DNA of 64,000 nucleotides, from positions 1,016,631-1,080,630 of the forward strand of contig VZSF01008955.1 of assembly GCA_013398295.1 (NCBI GenBank), written 5' to 3'. Shown piece after piece: positions 47,801-62,800 of this stretch. The stretch's first letter is position 1; every line of letters starts with the position of its first letter. This DNA comes from Chionis minor (taxonomy: Eukaryota > Chordata > Aves > Charadriiformes > Chionididae). Below the pieces are notes generated by a model. That model was not told the origin of the DNA and ran no database searches. It was given only the letters and a program-made list of their open reading frames with translations. Both the position numbers and the translations under genes were made by a program.

Positions 47801-50800
47801 CAACGTAGTTTAGGATATGGTACGTTATGGCTTCCCCACTGACGTGATTCATAGCCCGATGCATCCGTTTGCACATGTCGCTGCATGTTGGTGAAGTGGT
47901 AGGAATAGTTTAAGCTGCTCTACAGGAGTCTGAAGTGCAGTGGCTGAGAGCCAGCACACAGCCGCTTCTGTGGGAGATTCTGTGGGCAAGAATCTCCCAG
48001 AAAGTTACGGGATGGAGATCTGTGAGACTCAAACTCCCCATATATTGTGAATCAGAGGCCTTTGGTATATTTGAATCTGCACAATGATCTTTCAGAAAAT
48101 GTTTGGCACCGCTGCTGGTCCCGGAGTACTGCCTGCATGGGTACTGATGGCCCAAGTGGACCACTAACCAGGCTCTTCTCATCCATTGATGGTGCTAATG
48201 ATGTGTCATCAGAACTGTCTGAGACTGTTTTGTAACAAGCCGCTGCACTTTAATACATTTGTTTTATTCCTCTGTACAAAAAAAAAAAAATTGATTTTTG
48301 AAAGCAAAGCTTGCAGCCTATTCCTCTGTAATGTAAATGAATCACTTTGGTATTCCTTTTTAGATGAATCCAGCAGTTGTGATAATGACATTTTTGAAAG
48401 TGGCTGCCGCCTAATGCTCTGTAATTATTTTTAATAACGATTGATCCATAAAATAAAATTCATACCATTCTTAATACACATTCTAACTAGAAGCAGTGAC
48501 GGTGTGTGTGCAGAGCATGCATATCAAGAAGTGTCTGAGTCCTTGTTCATGGGGCATATCAAGTCCCTGACTGATGCACAAGTAGGTACTCTCCTTTAGC
48601 TGCATGGCATTTCAGTTGCTATCAGCTGCAGAGAGTTCAGTCTATGATCCAAACAAGAGTCAGGCTCCAAAGCATGTTATAGAAAATTAAAAGTACGACA
48701 GTATTATCTGTGGATCCTTTACTGTCTATCCTAGACAGTGAATGAAAGGAAGTCATGAGGAACAAAGATAGTGTTGGAAATCCCCTGCTTATACCAGGGG
48801 TGTTCTCTCTGATAAAGTAAAATGCAGTTCTGGGTAGTTTTTCAGTTGTAGGATCTTAGGCCAGTGTAACGCTGTCCAAAAAGACTAAATTGTGGCATAT
48901 TTTATAAATGAAAAGAAACATATGCAAAATTTTTTATTTATAAATTGTCTTCATAAAATGAATACTCTACCTACTTGATCAAACACACTTGGCTGAAGTA
49001 CATATGTACAGGACATGCCTGAAGGCAGCTATTATTAAAGACAATACAAGGAGGTTAGGATGAGTCAGAAGAGGAAAAAGGCTTCTCTTTAGTCTTGAGT
49101 GAGCATAGTTCAAATGTAGTAAGTATTTAAGTTAGCAGTATCTTTTTATGCTATGGTGTGGAGAAAGAGAACATTCCTTTCAGCACTGCGAAATGTCTGT
49201 GTCATCTGCTAGGACATGGTGGTATCAATGCAGGCATTTTATTAAGCAGCATCACTTGGCCTCTGGGACAGTAATCTAGGCTGATTCCTGCCTATTACTA
49301 TAATACTATTCAACTTGTGTCTTTTCACAAAGTCAAAGAATATCTTTTCTCCGTTGTTACTCTTTGATGGAAGTGCCGTTCTCCTAGAACCTGAAGATCA
49401 GCTGAATACGGGCATCAGTATTATTTTTAATTTATGCATCTGCTGGTTTATACATTTTTAAAAGGCATTGCACATTAACTCTAATTTGGTATATATGTTT
49501 CTTAACAACAGTCGTATTTTAAAAGCAGCCTGTTTTACATATGAGTACAATAAAGTGTGCTTTCAAGAGCTGATGGGTGCATCGAGTTACAGAGACTTTC
49601 CTGGACTATGACATTCTCTTGCATTAGCATGTGAACTGCTTTCAGAAGGCTGCCAGTTAAAAGGGATCAGTTCAGCTGTGACTTACTGAGCGTACATGGG
49701 ATCCAGCCCTCTGTTTGCAGGCAGATGCTAATATCTGAAATACCAAAGCACTTGAGGGACATTACCAGCAGAAGAAGGAAGGTGGGGTTTGTGGTTTTGA
49801 TTTTTCCTTTTTCTGTTAGAGGTACAATGAAAGGAAGCTAATACAGTGATAGAAAGTGTTGTATCTTTGTATCTGTAACATTACTGCTATTTCTTCTCTG
49901 CATGCTTCTGGGACGCTTGCTGACCAGCCGAGTTTCTACAGGTAAAAACAGTGCCTGCAGCTGTAATTGGTGGCTTTGTACCAACTGGAGAACCAGTCCG
50001 AGTGGAGAAACTCAGGATCTAAAGTCAACAAAGTGAAGTTTAGTAGAAGTAAATGCAGAAGATGATAATGAGGTGAAATAGTAAGGTGAAATCAAGTGCA
50101 AAATGACCAATGGCTGGCAAGATAGCAGAGCTGCAGAATGGGGTCTGGGGCCTATACTGGGTCACAAACTGAAAAAAAAAAAGTTGTTGCATAGAATATA
50201 TTGTTCTGTGTATATTGCAGAAAATATTGTTCCATAGAAAATCAATTTCCCTCTGGGATGTATTGTCAAGAGTGTCATTGAACTGACAATTTAATCTTTG
50301 CAGTGACATTTGGAGAGGCCATAGAACCATATGTTAACAGGAAGACATCACCAAAAAGAGCAACGAGAATAGTCAGAGGTATGTAAAGAACATTACCTAT
50401 GAGAAGTGAAAGAGGAAAGGATTTGTTGCTTTCAGAAAAGAGGTTAACTGTGATTGGGCAGAAGTAATGCTGATAACCTTTCAACCCTGTAAAATTTAAG
50501 ATTATTATAAAGAGGGCAGGGATCAATCGTTCTTCCTGCTTATCAGCACAGTACAAGGAAATTAGTAGCTGAAGTTTCAGCAAACACTACTTTGGGTAAG
50601 TATTAGGAAAAAAATCCATCTATAGAGGTGTTAATGTTCTGGAACAGTCTACTGAGTGATGTTATGTCTTCTACCAAAATTTTTCAGAGTAGGCTATATA
50701 AATGCATTCCTCTTCGTAACAGGAGGCAGTACTGAATGTCGTCAGATCGTTTCCAAGCCTACAGTAGGAATGCCAGTAAGAACTGCAGGGTTACGTCTGC

Positions 50801-53800
50801 CACAAAAGCCTCTTCAAATTGTGAAGCTGCATCAGTGCGTGGTGTTATCAGGTTCTTATCTTGATATGGGCCACTGCACTTTATGGAGGAATACCTTCAT
50901 GCTATCATGATTTAATAACCTTGGTGGTTGTGAAGGTTTTTCAAACTACCAGGTCAGTTCCCATGATAAGCACAACCTACAAAGAGCTGCTCGCGTGACA
51001 CCCCACTTCTTCCTGAGACACAGCAATATTGCCTTGTATCCTCTTCCACAGATCAGGACAGACAGTCTTGCGGGATCTGGAACAAACCTGTGAAAATTGG
51101 GACTCCAGTAAATGTAACCATTGTTTTCCCAGTTTGTCTGTGGCCTGACTCCTTTTTGAAAGACTGCATCTGTTATTTTCCTACCTCCTGGGCTGTGTCT
51201 GAAGTAAATAGAGATGAGCTGAAGGACTTAATGCTGGCAGCCTGGAAGGCAAATAATTCTGTGCCTGGGACTGTAACCAGGCAGCTAGCCAATATCAACT
51301 TTAGTAAATCAGTAACACTGCTCTCAGCAAAAATCACTTCTTTCTCTAAAAGAGCACATTCTTGGAAATCTGCACTCAAAAACCCACTTAGGAACTTTCC
51401 AGACAATTAATTTACATCTCTCTGGCTTGTAACATCCTCCCCCTACAAGTGGTTACAAAATTTGGGCTGCTCAAAAGACTTCTGTAGCAATAGCAGCAGG
51501 AAAACTCAACACTGCTCGAAGTCTGTGCATAGCTCTTTTTGAATTTACCATCGTAAAAGCATGCGGGGTACTGTACAAGCAAGGAAGATGTTCAGATGCG
51601 TATTATAAATAGTGTGTTGGAAATGGCAGGAAAGTCTTGGTGCTGCAGGGGCTCTGTGCAGGTGAAAGATGACTTTTTAGAAGTCATTGTCCACAGTTCT
51701 GCTGTCACCTGGGGATCCCAGGGCAAGTAAACTCTATAATCTTTGACTGACTCTTTAAAAGATAACACTAGAAACTGAAACACACTATTTCATGCAAGAA
51801 AGGTTTCCTACATTTTGGATTTAGAGAGCCTGATTGCTGAAATGCTGCTTTCATACAGCCTTCTCTTCTAAAAATTGGTTTTCCCAAAATGATCCCAAAC
51901 TTTCTGAAATAACCTGACAAATCCTAATTCCTGTAGAACTTTTTTTCTCACTTTTGGTGTTATCGTTGGTAAACATACCTCTAGGCTGGTATTAAGTGGC
52001 AAACTTTTGACGTACTTCTAATAACTTGAACACCTGCCTTTTTTTCACAGCAGAGTAAATCCCACTGAAAAATATTTATAGTGATCATCATTTCAGATGC
52101 CTTTACAGTAAGTCCAGAGGACTTAAGAAAAGTGTTGATCTTTTCTGTGGGCCTCTATAACTGCAGCGAGTCTGACTGCAATAAGTCACAGCTCCCAAAG
52201 GGGCTTTGATTATATAGATTCAAATGCAGAGAGAGCAAAGATAAGCCCAGGAGCTAAAAAGCACTGAATCCTGCCTTAAAATTAACAATCACAAAAGCTC
52301 TATCTATTTAGAGCTTTGATTTGACTAAGTCTCTCAAAGCACAGATCAATCACAGGCACGGTAAAGAAGCCAATCACCATAATGTCTAAGTGAGGATGGT
52401 TATCCCAGTCGCATTGTTCCCTGCATTAGTCTAGAGATATGGTAGGATCAAGCTCTCTTGTTAAACTCTCAGCCGTTCCTCCCTTTGTATCTACAAATGA
52501 CAGACAAGGGACAGAAACAGATATGTCTTGCGGTCCACAGCAGCATATCAATATCCCAATCTGCATAGCACACAACAGGGGTCACCTTGCAGATGGATTA
52601 GTGTGCCAGCTCCCTGTTGCAGCTAGGTAATACAACGAGTTACATAAAAGTTAATTAGCAAAGCAAAGAAAGCAGAGAGCCTAGAAAGGCTCTGATGATT
52701 TCTTTAAATACTATAATCCTCTGAGGTTCTGTAGGTTTACAGTGAGACTCGCGGATTATTCTTTATGGCAGAACGTAGGGGATGGGTAACTGCTTGGTGA
52801 ATTTGACTCTTCAGATGCATAGCTGAATAATCTATAAGGCATACTCAAAAGACAGGGTAATGCTTCATGAATCAGTCCCAGAGCTACCTGTTATTTAGTG
52901 TCCTTTTGATTTATTCCATGAGGATGGAATTTAATACCACTGTCAGACTGCTCCCGAGTTTGGCTAGCCAGCGCAGATCTCCAGAAGGTAAAACTTGAAA
53001 TAGTTTGGGAGTACAGGCCTATTGCAAAGCTTTTAATTTCTTTGTTTTACTTGTTTGAGTATTGCAATCCTATAGTTACTTTTATTTTTAACAAAATAAC
53101 TACATTTTTGTACTAATGCTTTTGCCTTTAGTAATAAGTGTGACCTTTAATTTAGCTGCCATATACAGTCCAGCCTGATACTACAAGACAGAGCAAAGAT
53201 TTACCGTCAAAGGTCTTGTGTCCTTTGGGATGTGTAGCATCCAGTCTAAATGCTGCAACTCTATAGAGCTGAGGAACAAGCTTGAAATCTTAAGCTACAA
53301 GGACTGCTTTGCAGCTTGGTGAGACGATGGCTGTACTTGTGGGCATTGGTGTCCCTTAATGGGGATCGGGACTTCATTGTCATGGGATTCCAGACATAGC
53401 AACTTGATGGCTGTTTTTGTAGATTGAGAAAACAGATCTACACAACCTGGTGGAGATCAGATGAATGTGGCGATAAGAAGAAAGTAGAACCAGGTGGTTT
53501 ATGGACCTGGGAGAGTAGCAGAGCTTCTTAATTTCCACCCAGTGTGGGGCATGACTCAAAGGAACTGAGTCATAGGAATAACTAATACAGCTATTCTCAA
53601 TCTTATTTCCGGTGGATTAGCACTGCCATTGCAAAGATGTGACTACTGCTGCCGATGCTTTTATTAACAACCAGCAGTGTTCTCCACAGAAATTAAGCCT
53701 TTGGTTGAATTTCTGCAGCTGTGCCTCCGGCCATCTGAAAATCCCAGGGTAGCTCCACAGAGGGACAGAGGACTTACTAGGGATAAAGACCAAATGCGGT

Positions 53801-56800
53801 CCCTCCAGATCAGTTCTGAGTGTGGGTGACAAGGTGGTAGAAGGAAGTCATCTGGGTAGTGCAGAAAAGTTAATTCCTGGGGGCAGCATGTGGAGCTTTC
53901 CAAAGTTTCAATCCCCTTTAAGAGGGAAAAATTAGCGATGGAGATTTCAGGAAGGAGGAAACTCCAGAGGACCCAAGGCACAGGACTGGCAGGATGGGAT
54001 AAAGGGGAGACAGCAGTGACACTCAGCCAGAAAAATGATGTTTTGTTGTGATTTTAGGATCTGGGCTGCATGGCCTTTGGCTGGCCACTTCACTCCTTTG
54101 GGCTTTCACCCCTCAGTTGCAGACTTGTCTTTTGAGGGATACACCATACAGGCAGAAGTGAAAAAAATTTTTGAGACCTAAATGTTAATACAATGCATTG
54201 CTATAAGAAATGAATGTTTACTTAAAAAGTGCACAACTTGAAAGAACTGCAGACCCTCGGTATTTGAACTTTCTGTCTAGAATTGTGGTGCTAATGCAGA
54301 GACCACTGTGGTTTCATAAAAGAGAAGAGGAGGAATGCCACAATCTGTAATGTTTTTCTCTTCCACAAATGTTTTTAAGGTAGGGTTGGAAATTGTACAA
54401 GCAGCCGCTGGGTGGCAATGTTTCACACATAATTCCAGTCTCAATGGTTTAATAAGACTTGGAGTGCAGGTGCTCATCTGATTAAAACTTTCATCCAAAT
54501 CCTAGTCTAACACTTATTTCAATTCCATGTTTATATCGCTGACAAAAATTGAACTGACAGTTGTATTATGGAGAGGCTACTGGCTCTGCATTGCTAAGGT
54601 CGAAACTTGTTTTCCATTATAAACTCAATCTTGGCCTCACCTCTGAAATTCTCAGTAAAGACCATTCCTCTTTCACATATTGGGCCCACAATGAGTAGCA
54701 AAGAGAGATGTTTTGTTCGCATTTCCGATAAGTTAGGCAAGATGGCCATTTGATTCAGGTCTATGGACACCCGGGTGTTAAAATATGTTTTAACTTTTTT
54801 TGTTGCAATTTGCAGTGTCTTCTCTATGAAACTTCCTATGAAATTCAAGACCCCGAGGACATAATGTGCTGGGGCTGAAAGGCTGACCAGGTAAAACGGA
54901 AAGTGAAGTTCCTCCAGCTGAATTCACCCTTCTTTCCTTATGTTTACCTGCAGTGGAAATTCACCTAACGTTTCTGAACATTTTCAGAAAATGAAAACCT
55001 AGTGACAAGTAACACAGTGACAGGTGCAGGTATTTGCAGGAAGCAATTTTTTACACTCATCTGTCAGTATTCATGCTGGGAGCACTCACACCTGGATCCA
55101 GCTAGGAAACAAACTCAGTGCGAATCGGGTGACTTGGCTGGCAAATTACAGCTGACCAGCATGGCTCAAAAAGAAAATGTAGAATGCTTAGAGGACTAAG
55201 ATGGCATATCCATCCACTCCCCCCCCCCCCCAAAAAAAATGTAACACTGTAGGAGACAATATGAAAAAAGAAATTTGAAGAATCCTGGTCATTAGAAGTA
55301 TTTATTGTGAGAAAGCAAAACACTAAAAATCACTGATGGTATTAGTTACTTTGCTTCGCTTACCAAAAGCCTCCTTTCTCTCTATACACCTGCTCTTGTT
55401 ATCTATTGCTGACTAGCACGTACCTGACAGGTATGCCATATGCCAGGCAAGAGAACAGAAAGTCACTGTTCAAAGAAAATTATTGACAAATATTTCTTTC
55501 TTGTTTCAGTGCAAGTTTCAGTAGTAATTGTGGGAATCATGTTTCCAGTACATTCCTTGTGTCTGGGACAATTTAATATGGTGTTTACTGGGTCTGAGGA
55601 AACGAGCTCCTTTGGAGGAGGATTGTCTCTTGAGATATTTCTCTGTGCTGCAGTGATCCAGGAACGGATACACTTTCTACTCTGGCACTGGTTTTGAGCA
55701 ACGAGCTTTTCATACCTGCCCTCAGAGAATTCGGAATTGCTCTGTACAGGAAAAATCCAATCTCATTCCTATATTGGCACAGCCTTTGAATCCTCTGCTT
55801 TACTTCTGAAGATCATAGAGAATGCTCCTAGCAGGTTTTGTGTAACAGATAAAAAGGTACATGGAGGACTGAAAGCCTGGTATTGCTGTGGAAGAGAGCT
55901 AAGGTTAGAACTACACCTGAAGATCATTTCCACTTTCAAGCATTCTCAGTTTAGTCTTACAATGTGTTCCCTAACTTTGTAATGGCTCTCTCAGAGAATT
56001 AAAGTGCTCTTATATTTTACTTCTCTGATACTGACAGACACTCTCATGCTGTATGCAGGCTTGTATCTGGGAAGTACATCACTTCTTTTTCTTTGCTGCT
56101 GTGTAGAGCGAAATTCAGAAGGTGAACCTGTGTTTGATCAAGCCATTCCACACTTTGTACTTCCAACTTTTTTGATCATGAATGATGACATGCCACAAAA
56201 GTACATAAACTGTTATAACACAAAACTGAGGTATAGCCAGGTAGTAAGGCAGAAAATAAATTTTACTTATATTGCCTAGACCTTGCTGAGAAAACGAGGT
56301 AACCTAGTCCTGGCAGTAGCATAGTGATACCATTTGCATCACTGAAATTCATTAATAAGGTCACCATTTTTCTAAGGAACTATTGCTTCAGGTGTTAGTA
56401 ATCTGAGTATAAATATTTGTTTTGACAGGGCTTTCATCAGTTTGCATACATTTAAGTCAATTTTTTTAAAAAGGGAAATCTTTTAAATATAATTATAAGC
56501 GTTCATGCAATTAAAGCAGATTGTTAAACCCCTGAACACTCTACTCAAATATATTTTACAGGGTATTTCGTACAGGAGTTTTTGTTAACAAGCATCTGTT
56601 GATGGCCTAGAAGCTCAGGTTCTTGGCTGATGCAGTAGGTCAGTGATACAGAAAGGGTAAGTCTCAACAGCACTCAACAGCCGTTTGCATAACCTGCTCA
56701 AAATACCCAGGGCCTGACTGTTTTAAGTGTATGATTTTATTGAAATGAGAGAGTTCAAGCCATAGGTCTAATATACAGCTCCAGCTACGCCTGCAAATCT

Positions 56801-59800
56801 GGCCCCAGGAATTCACATTGCACATTCTGTGTATGTGGAACATGCAGATAGTGATAGTGCACCTGTTAACATTTTAGTCTAGATGCCCTGAGTAAAATCA
56901 GATGGGGCCTCTTTGGCAGGGACAAGGGAATACTCTCTGCTACTGAAATAACAAAAGATTTAAGTAACTTTTTTTCTTTTTCAAAAGCATCAAAGTTTGC
57001 CTCTCTGGATCAAAACAGAATATTCTATTTTGGGACCTTACCTCAGGACAGACTGCGTAATGACACACGTGGGTACAAATTGCAATGAGAACTGTACTGG
57101 TGTATCTCTTCAGTATTGAATAGTTCCTGAATTAACTCTGCATATGCTTGAAGCTAATCGTGCGGATTTAAGTCTTCGGCATCAAGCTTATATGTTAACA
57201 CTGGAGTTCTTTCAGTATGTTGTGGTGGACTCAGATTAGGCAGACTTGCAAAATATGGTACCTTTGATTTTACGTTTTAGCAAACCTCTTACTCAAGTCA
57301 TCAGGAATTTTCCTGAATAAAGAATGTAAAATTTTCCCCATTATTTGTGGTGAGGCAAACAAACTATTAATTTTCTCCTGTCATCAAAGAATACATTTCT
57401 AAAATGCCCTCCCTGCAGAAGCACATAATCAGCTCTAAGCAAGAAAATGAAATTAATGAAACGCAGAGAACAATGAAGAACAATACTTCCACAAGTAAAA
57501 CTTGGGGGTTACTTTAGGACAGAAGGAAGGAGGGCACTTAAAATAACATATCCAGAAAACATTGCTGCTCACTTATGAGAAGCTTTTGGATATGAGCACT
57601 GTATTTCCTATGGAATTACTTTGGGAACTTAGTGTCCCAGTATAAACATTCTAAAAGAGTTTCTTAGAGGGAAACCTGTAGTACATCATCACTAGACACA
57701 GAAGTGGTCCAGAAACACTGTGAAACAATATGTAAAATGAGACTGGAATTTTTCAGTGTGGTAACTTTTATTGTGCTATGAAGTCAATGGGATGTGAGGG
57801 AGAGAGAGTGATTTGAAAATACAGTGAAATCATCATATAAATTGTCACTACTAATGCTTTTTCCACCATTACTGACATCAAAGTGACTTGAGAGGTTGCA
57901 TTTATTTCCTACCAAATATGATAATATCCTGATACTTTCTCCACATCAGATTTGTCAATTTTCTGTACACTGGCATGTGTTTAGGGATAACAGTTGTCAA
58001 ATCTAAGAGCTCATCAAATAATGGGAAAAGGAGAAGGAAGGACAAGACTGCATGGGAGGACACGTAAGACCTAGGATACTGTTTAGTGCTGTGTGCTTAT
58101 AAAGCTGGGTGGACAGAAGGACTGCCAGGATGGAGACTCAACTATTCCAGGACCTGACAGCTACTCTGTGCCTGAGGCTTTGAAGGAAACTTCAAGAAAT
58201 GTAATAATCAGGAAGCGATTGACCTTCTAGATAAATGTCTTCTGTTGCTTCATCAGCGGTTGGCTCATCAGCTCTGCACAAAGATTGAGACTAGAAGACA
58301 GTTATCCTCTTTAATGCAGGACAGGTGTTTCCCCTCCAGGCTGCTTTAGGAAAATGGTGCTTCTCTCCTCAAAGTGTGAAAACCTCTGGGTGTCAGGGAT
58401 ATTGATGCCCCTATCTTCTAGAAGGACCTTTTAATGGAAGAGCTGATGGAAGGGAAGTGTCACTGGTGAATGCCAGCCCAGGCCCTGAGCAAGGGCTGGA
58501 AAGCATCAGCAGGACTCCAGACATATGGTCCTTCAAAACTGAGCAGCAGCTCCTCTGCTGACCCCCCGGGCCTGCCCCACACCTTCATCCCATGCGTGAT
58601 GCCAACCCACCACAAGGCACTCTGTCCCATCCACCGCTCGGTGTCAAACTGATGCAGACAGACAAGTGTTTCTACAGCTTTTCTTCTCTCTGACCACAAT
58701 ACGTCCCTTCCCTGCCTTGTCACAGCTGCTAGAGGAACAAAAAGACTACCTTGCAAGGAGATGGGGAGGACAAAAATCCATGTGAACAGAGGAGGAAGAG
58801 AGGTGGAATGTGAAACCTTGGGTCCACTGAGGTCAGAGGCAAATTTCCCTGGAAATCCTGTGAGGCCAGTTCTTCTGCACCAAGAACAAATGGCAGAGAG
58901 CCAGAAATTTGAAAGCGTTCTAAAGGAAGCTGGCTTTTTGTTTTCTTAGTTGCACTGCAAATTAAACCTGGAAAATATCAAATATTTTATGCATTGGCAG
59001 AAGCTTGGTTTTCCCCATGGGAAAGAAAAAAGAGAAAGATTCCTTAGAAAACTTTTAAAATGGAGAGGATGTTTTTTGGTTTTGTAAGCCACAGACCAAA
59101 TGTCTTGAAGGCTGAAAGGGAATGTTTTTGGATCTGGTTATTTTGTCAGCAACAACCATGTGTTTTACTAGGAAAAAAAAAGCCTTCACAGCTATTTTAT
59201 GCACCTTCATTTCCTAACAAAATGTTTTCATCCATTTCTTTTCACATCCTTGCAATGGTCTCCATTGCTGTATTTTGTTGTTTCCAGCTTTCTTTATTTT
59301 GGTCCCCACACAACTTTGCAACATGGACCTACAGAAATATTTTTTTTTATAAACCTCTGTCAGGTTTATAAAGAGAAGGTGGCTCAAGCATTTTCTCTCA
59401 AAAGTGTCAGAGAATCAAATACTAAACGGTTGTGTCCCTTCTCTCACTGCTGCTCTCCTGCTTATACCTGTGATTCTGGATTCGCATCCAGTTTTCACAG
59501 TAGACAAGATTTCTGGTTGCTATCTTATTTTGCTGTAATATATCTCCAGCAGTGGCATAATCTCTGGCTGTGATACCACTTAGCAGTTCATATTTTTTAA
59601 AGCAATCCCTTAAATTTTAATACAATAAATGGCTTCTCCTAAACACCCAGTGGAACTGTACTGTTTCTTAGCTTTGCTTGACAACATCTTGAAAAAACCT
59701 TTAGCTGTAAATCTATAAAGAAAGCCTAATTTCCACCTTAATATATGGGAGAGGCTTGAAGAAGTTAACCATTGTGGAGATCGATTCTGCAGCCTCAGCA

Positions 59801-62800
59801 ACTTTGAAAGTAAGTAGGAGGTTTAAAATCACCAGCTTCAGCATTTTCAGAATCTAAAAAATTGTCGTGAAAGTGAAAAACATCTTTCAGTCTGGAACTA
59901 CAGAACAGCATCTGCTACATTATGACTTATGAATGATGATAAGAGAAGAAAGAACAAGCAAAGAGATTCATAAATTTAAGAAGGCTTTCTTTTGGACCTG
60001 AGGAACTATTTCTCCTATGAGAGAAGGGAAAATTACTATATCGTGTCCAAGAAATGTGTTTTTTATAATAGACCTGGTTATTTTCATAACAGAATAGTCA
60101 GTAATTTGTTTTTCTTAAACCAAAGAGGATACCCTTTTTGGAGCACCTAGTGTTAGACATACTCTGTACACAATCACAGCCTGGTTGTGGATGCTTAAGT
60201 GGCAAGGGAATTTGAATTGATGCCCTGGGAGAACCAGAGGATAGTACTCCAGTGTTTCCTGAAAGCTCCATCAGCAGGAATCTTGATCTTTTGTTCTATT
60301 TTTCTTTTCTGTAAGGTGCCACATGCCTGTTGTGCTGCATAAGCAAACAAAACACCTTCACTGATAAAAACAGTGAGAGGTAAAAATGCATGTTGATAAC
60401 ATTGAAATGCTAGAAGAATTTTTCTTTTGTATTAGCAGCTTTAGCCTGTCTGAGGAACGGTCTGAGGCAAAGCATTGAGAGGCAAAAGCTTCTACTGATT
60501 AGTCCTACTCTGTGTAAGGAATTTGCATCTTGGTTCTTGATACCAATTCAATCTTTTTGTACAAAGTTATGCTGATGATGGATTTGCCAACAGGTCTGTT
60601 GAAGCCCCTGAGGATTGCCCGGTTAACTCTCTAGGGCAGCTCTGGTAATCGTACCTGTGGAGTTATGGGATTGTTAGGGAAATACAATTTAAAAAATTAG
60701 ATTATTCTAGGTAGGAAAAAGACAATCTTTTCCAGTGAGTCCAGACCTCTACTATATCTTGCTTTTCCTTTTCATGTATTTCTGTGTTTTCCATTCTACA
60801 CTGTTTATTGCCACCATTACTTTTAGTATTTGCTTAATTTGCATGCTGGAAACAGAAGAGGGAGGTCAGGGGGTCTCTTACTGTCCCAATAAAGCGTTAC
60901 CTTTATATCAGCTTGTCTGGGTTTTGATGGATCTAGGGAAGAGTGATCATCACACATTTGTACTTCTTGTTAGCAGTTCTGCAAGAGCCTCACAGGAGAG
61001 AGAAATGGTTTTAAGGTATTTCTCATGAGAAAATTAACAGATCACTGTGACTACAGTCACAGCTAAGGCTCCCCAACGACGGTTCAGTCCTCAGACCAGC
61101 ATGTGGTCCATGCTGGCTTTGCAGGACAACCCTTTGATGCCTGTAATTAATAGTTCTCTTTTCCAGCAAACTGTTGGAGCGACATTCACCCGGCAACACT
61201 GGAGTGAGGATAGGTGAAAAGTGCTTGTACACAGCACCTTTTCTTTTCAGCAACTTTTGGGTTTGGGGTTTTGTGGGGTTTTTCCCCCCCCCCATTCAAA
61301 GCTACCAGCTGAAATACAGCCATCGGCTCTGGAGCCTGTTGGATTGCTTTGCCAAGGGACACTCTTGTTTGCATAATGGGACCAGCTGGCCATGGCAGGT
61401 TATGTGATGCCGGCAGCTGCCTCTTTTCAAACAGCTTTAGTGGCTCCTAGCCCCTGCAAGGTTGAGACACGGGGTCCTTTGGGAGCTGAGTCTTTATTAA
61501 GCAACATGGAGAAACCCTGTTGGTTTAAAAATTTGAAGCAAATTAGAAGTGTGATTGACTACTTCATGGCTAGCTCTACCAACTTTTCTGTTAATCCAGA
61601 GAAAGATCAGTGAACAAAAGGGAGTAAGCAGGGTCTACTTTTCATGTTGTTAATAGTTAAGAATTTTTTCCCCAAATCTTTTCTGCATTGGACTAGCTCA
61701 CAAAGAGGTGTTGCAAACATTTACTACTTTCCAGCCTGGTGTTAATTATGTAAGTCGCATGCATTGTTTCTGCTCTTTGATTGAGTGACTTAGGTAATCA
61801 ACCATGTCAATGAAAATTATAACAATCAAACTTAAACATGGTGGATTTTTTTTCTGAATATCTCAGAATTCAAAGGTGAAAATCAATGTTTTGAACATCA
61901 GTGGAAGTGAAGCTTGACTGCATGAATATTTACTGACAGCAAAGATGTCAGATTGGCAAATCATATGAATCAAATTTGGGTTTGCTTGTTGTTATTGTTA
62001 ATAATAACTGGTTGTGTGACAGCATTACTTAATACTCTTTCAGTGTTTAAAATATAAGGAAAGCATAACTAAGTGATAGTCTGAACTTCAAAGAAGTTAC
62101 GATATAAGCATAAAACACAGGAGGATTACTGGCTTTGGAACAAATGTTTGCACAGTTTCCCTCTTTTCTCCTTGTCGTCTTTCTCGCACAAAAATACACT
62201 ATTTCCCCAATTATAAGAACTACTAGGAAAAAAAAGATTTAATGTTACCACTATATATTCCCCAAGATAGGGCTGCATAAAGCTTTTAGTTTCTCTAACT
62301 TCTACAAGTGCTTTGTTTTAGACAGAAGAGAGGAATCAAATCACACTGATCACATTTCTGTGATGTCAAAAGATTCAGTTATATTTCTGATATGCTTCTA
62401 TAATTCTTTCTGCAGCGGGATCTGCTGCAAAAAAATGTCCTCTTTCTTAGAGCCAGCATGGAAATCTATCATCTCTAATAGTGGTTTTGGTACTTTATAT
62501 AGCTAAGAGGGTTGGGTAAATATCCTTAAAACTTTTCTATGTATATTACAACTTTACAATTCAATTCTGTAGACTCTGTTTAAAACCTTCCAGATGGAAT
62601 AATCATTCAAAATTGAAACTTCAGCCACTGAAATTTCTAGCAAGATTGTTCATTGAGAGCTCATTTTTAAAGTCAGTTTTCATAAAGTGATTAGTAAATT
62701 CGTAAGTAAAAAAACCCCAACAAAACAACACCAGATTTAAAAAATATGAGCTTTTAAAGTAGAAATACTAGTCTAAAAATTATAATATGTAATCAGGGCA

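Noticed and set aside
50275..50583. Hydrophobic 102-codon minus frame resembling a membrane protein
   Set aside because: AT-rich DNA gives hydrophobic frames by chance; no splice signals, no conserved motif and no supporting neighbour.
58460..58756. 98-codon minus frame in a locally GC-richer patch
   Set aside because: A plus-strand frame overlaps it and no domain is recognisable; possibly an old repeat, but not supportable.
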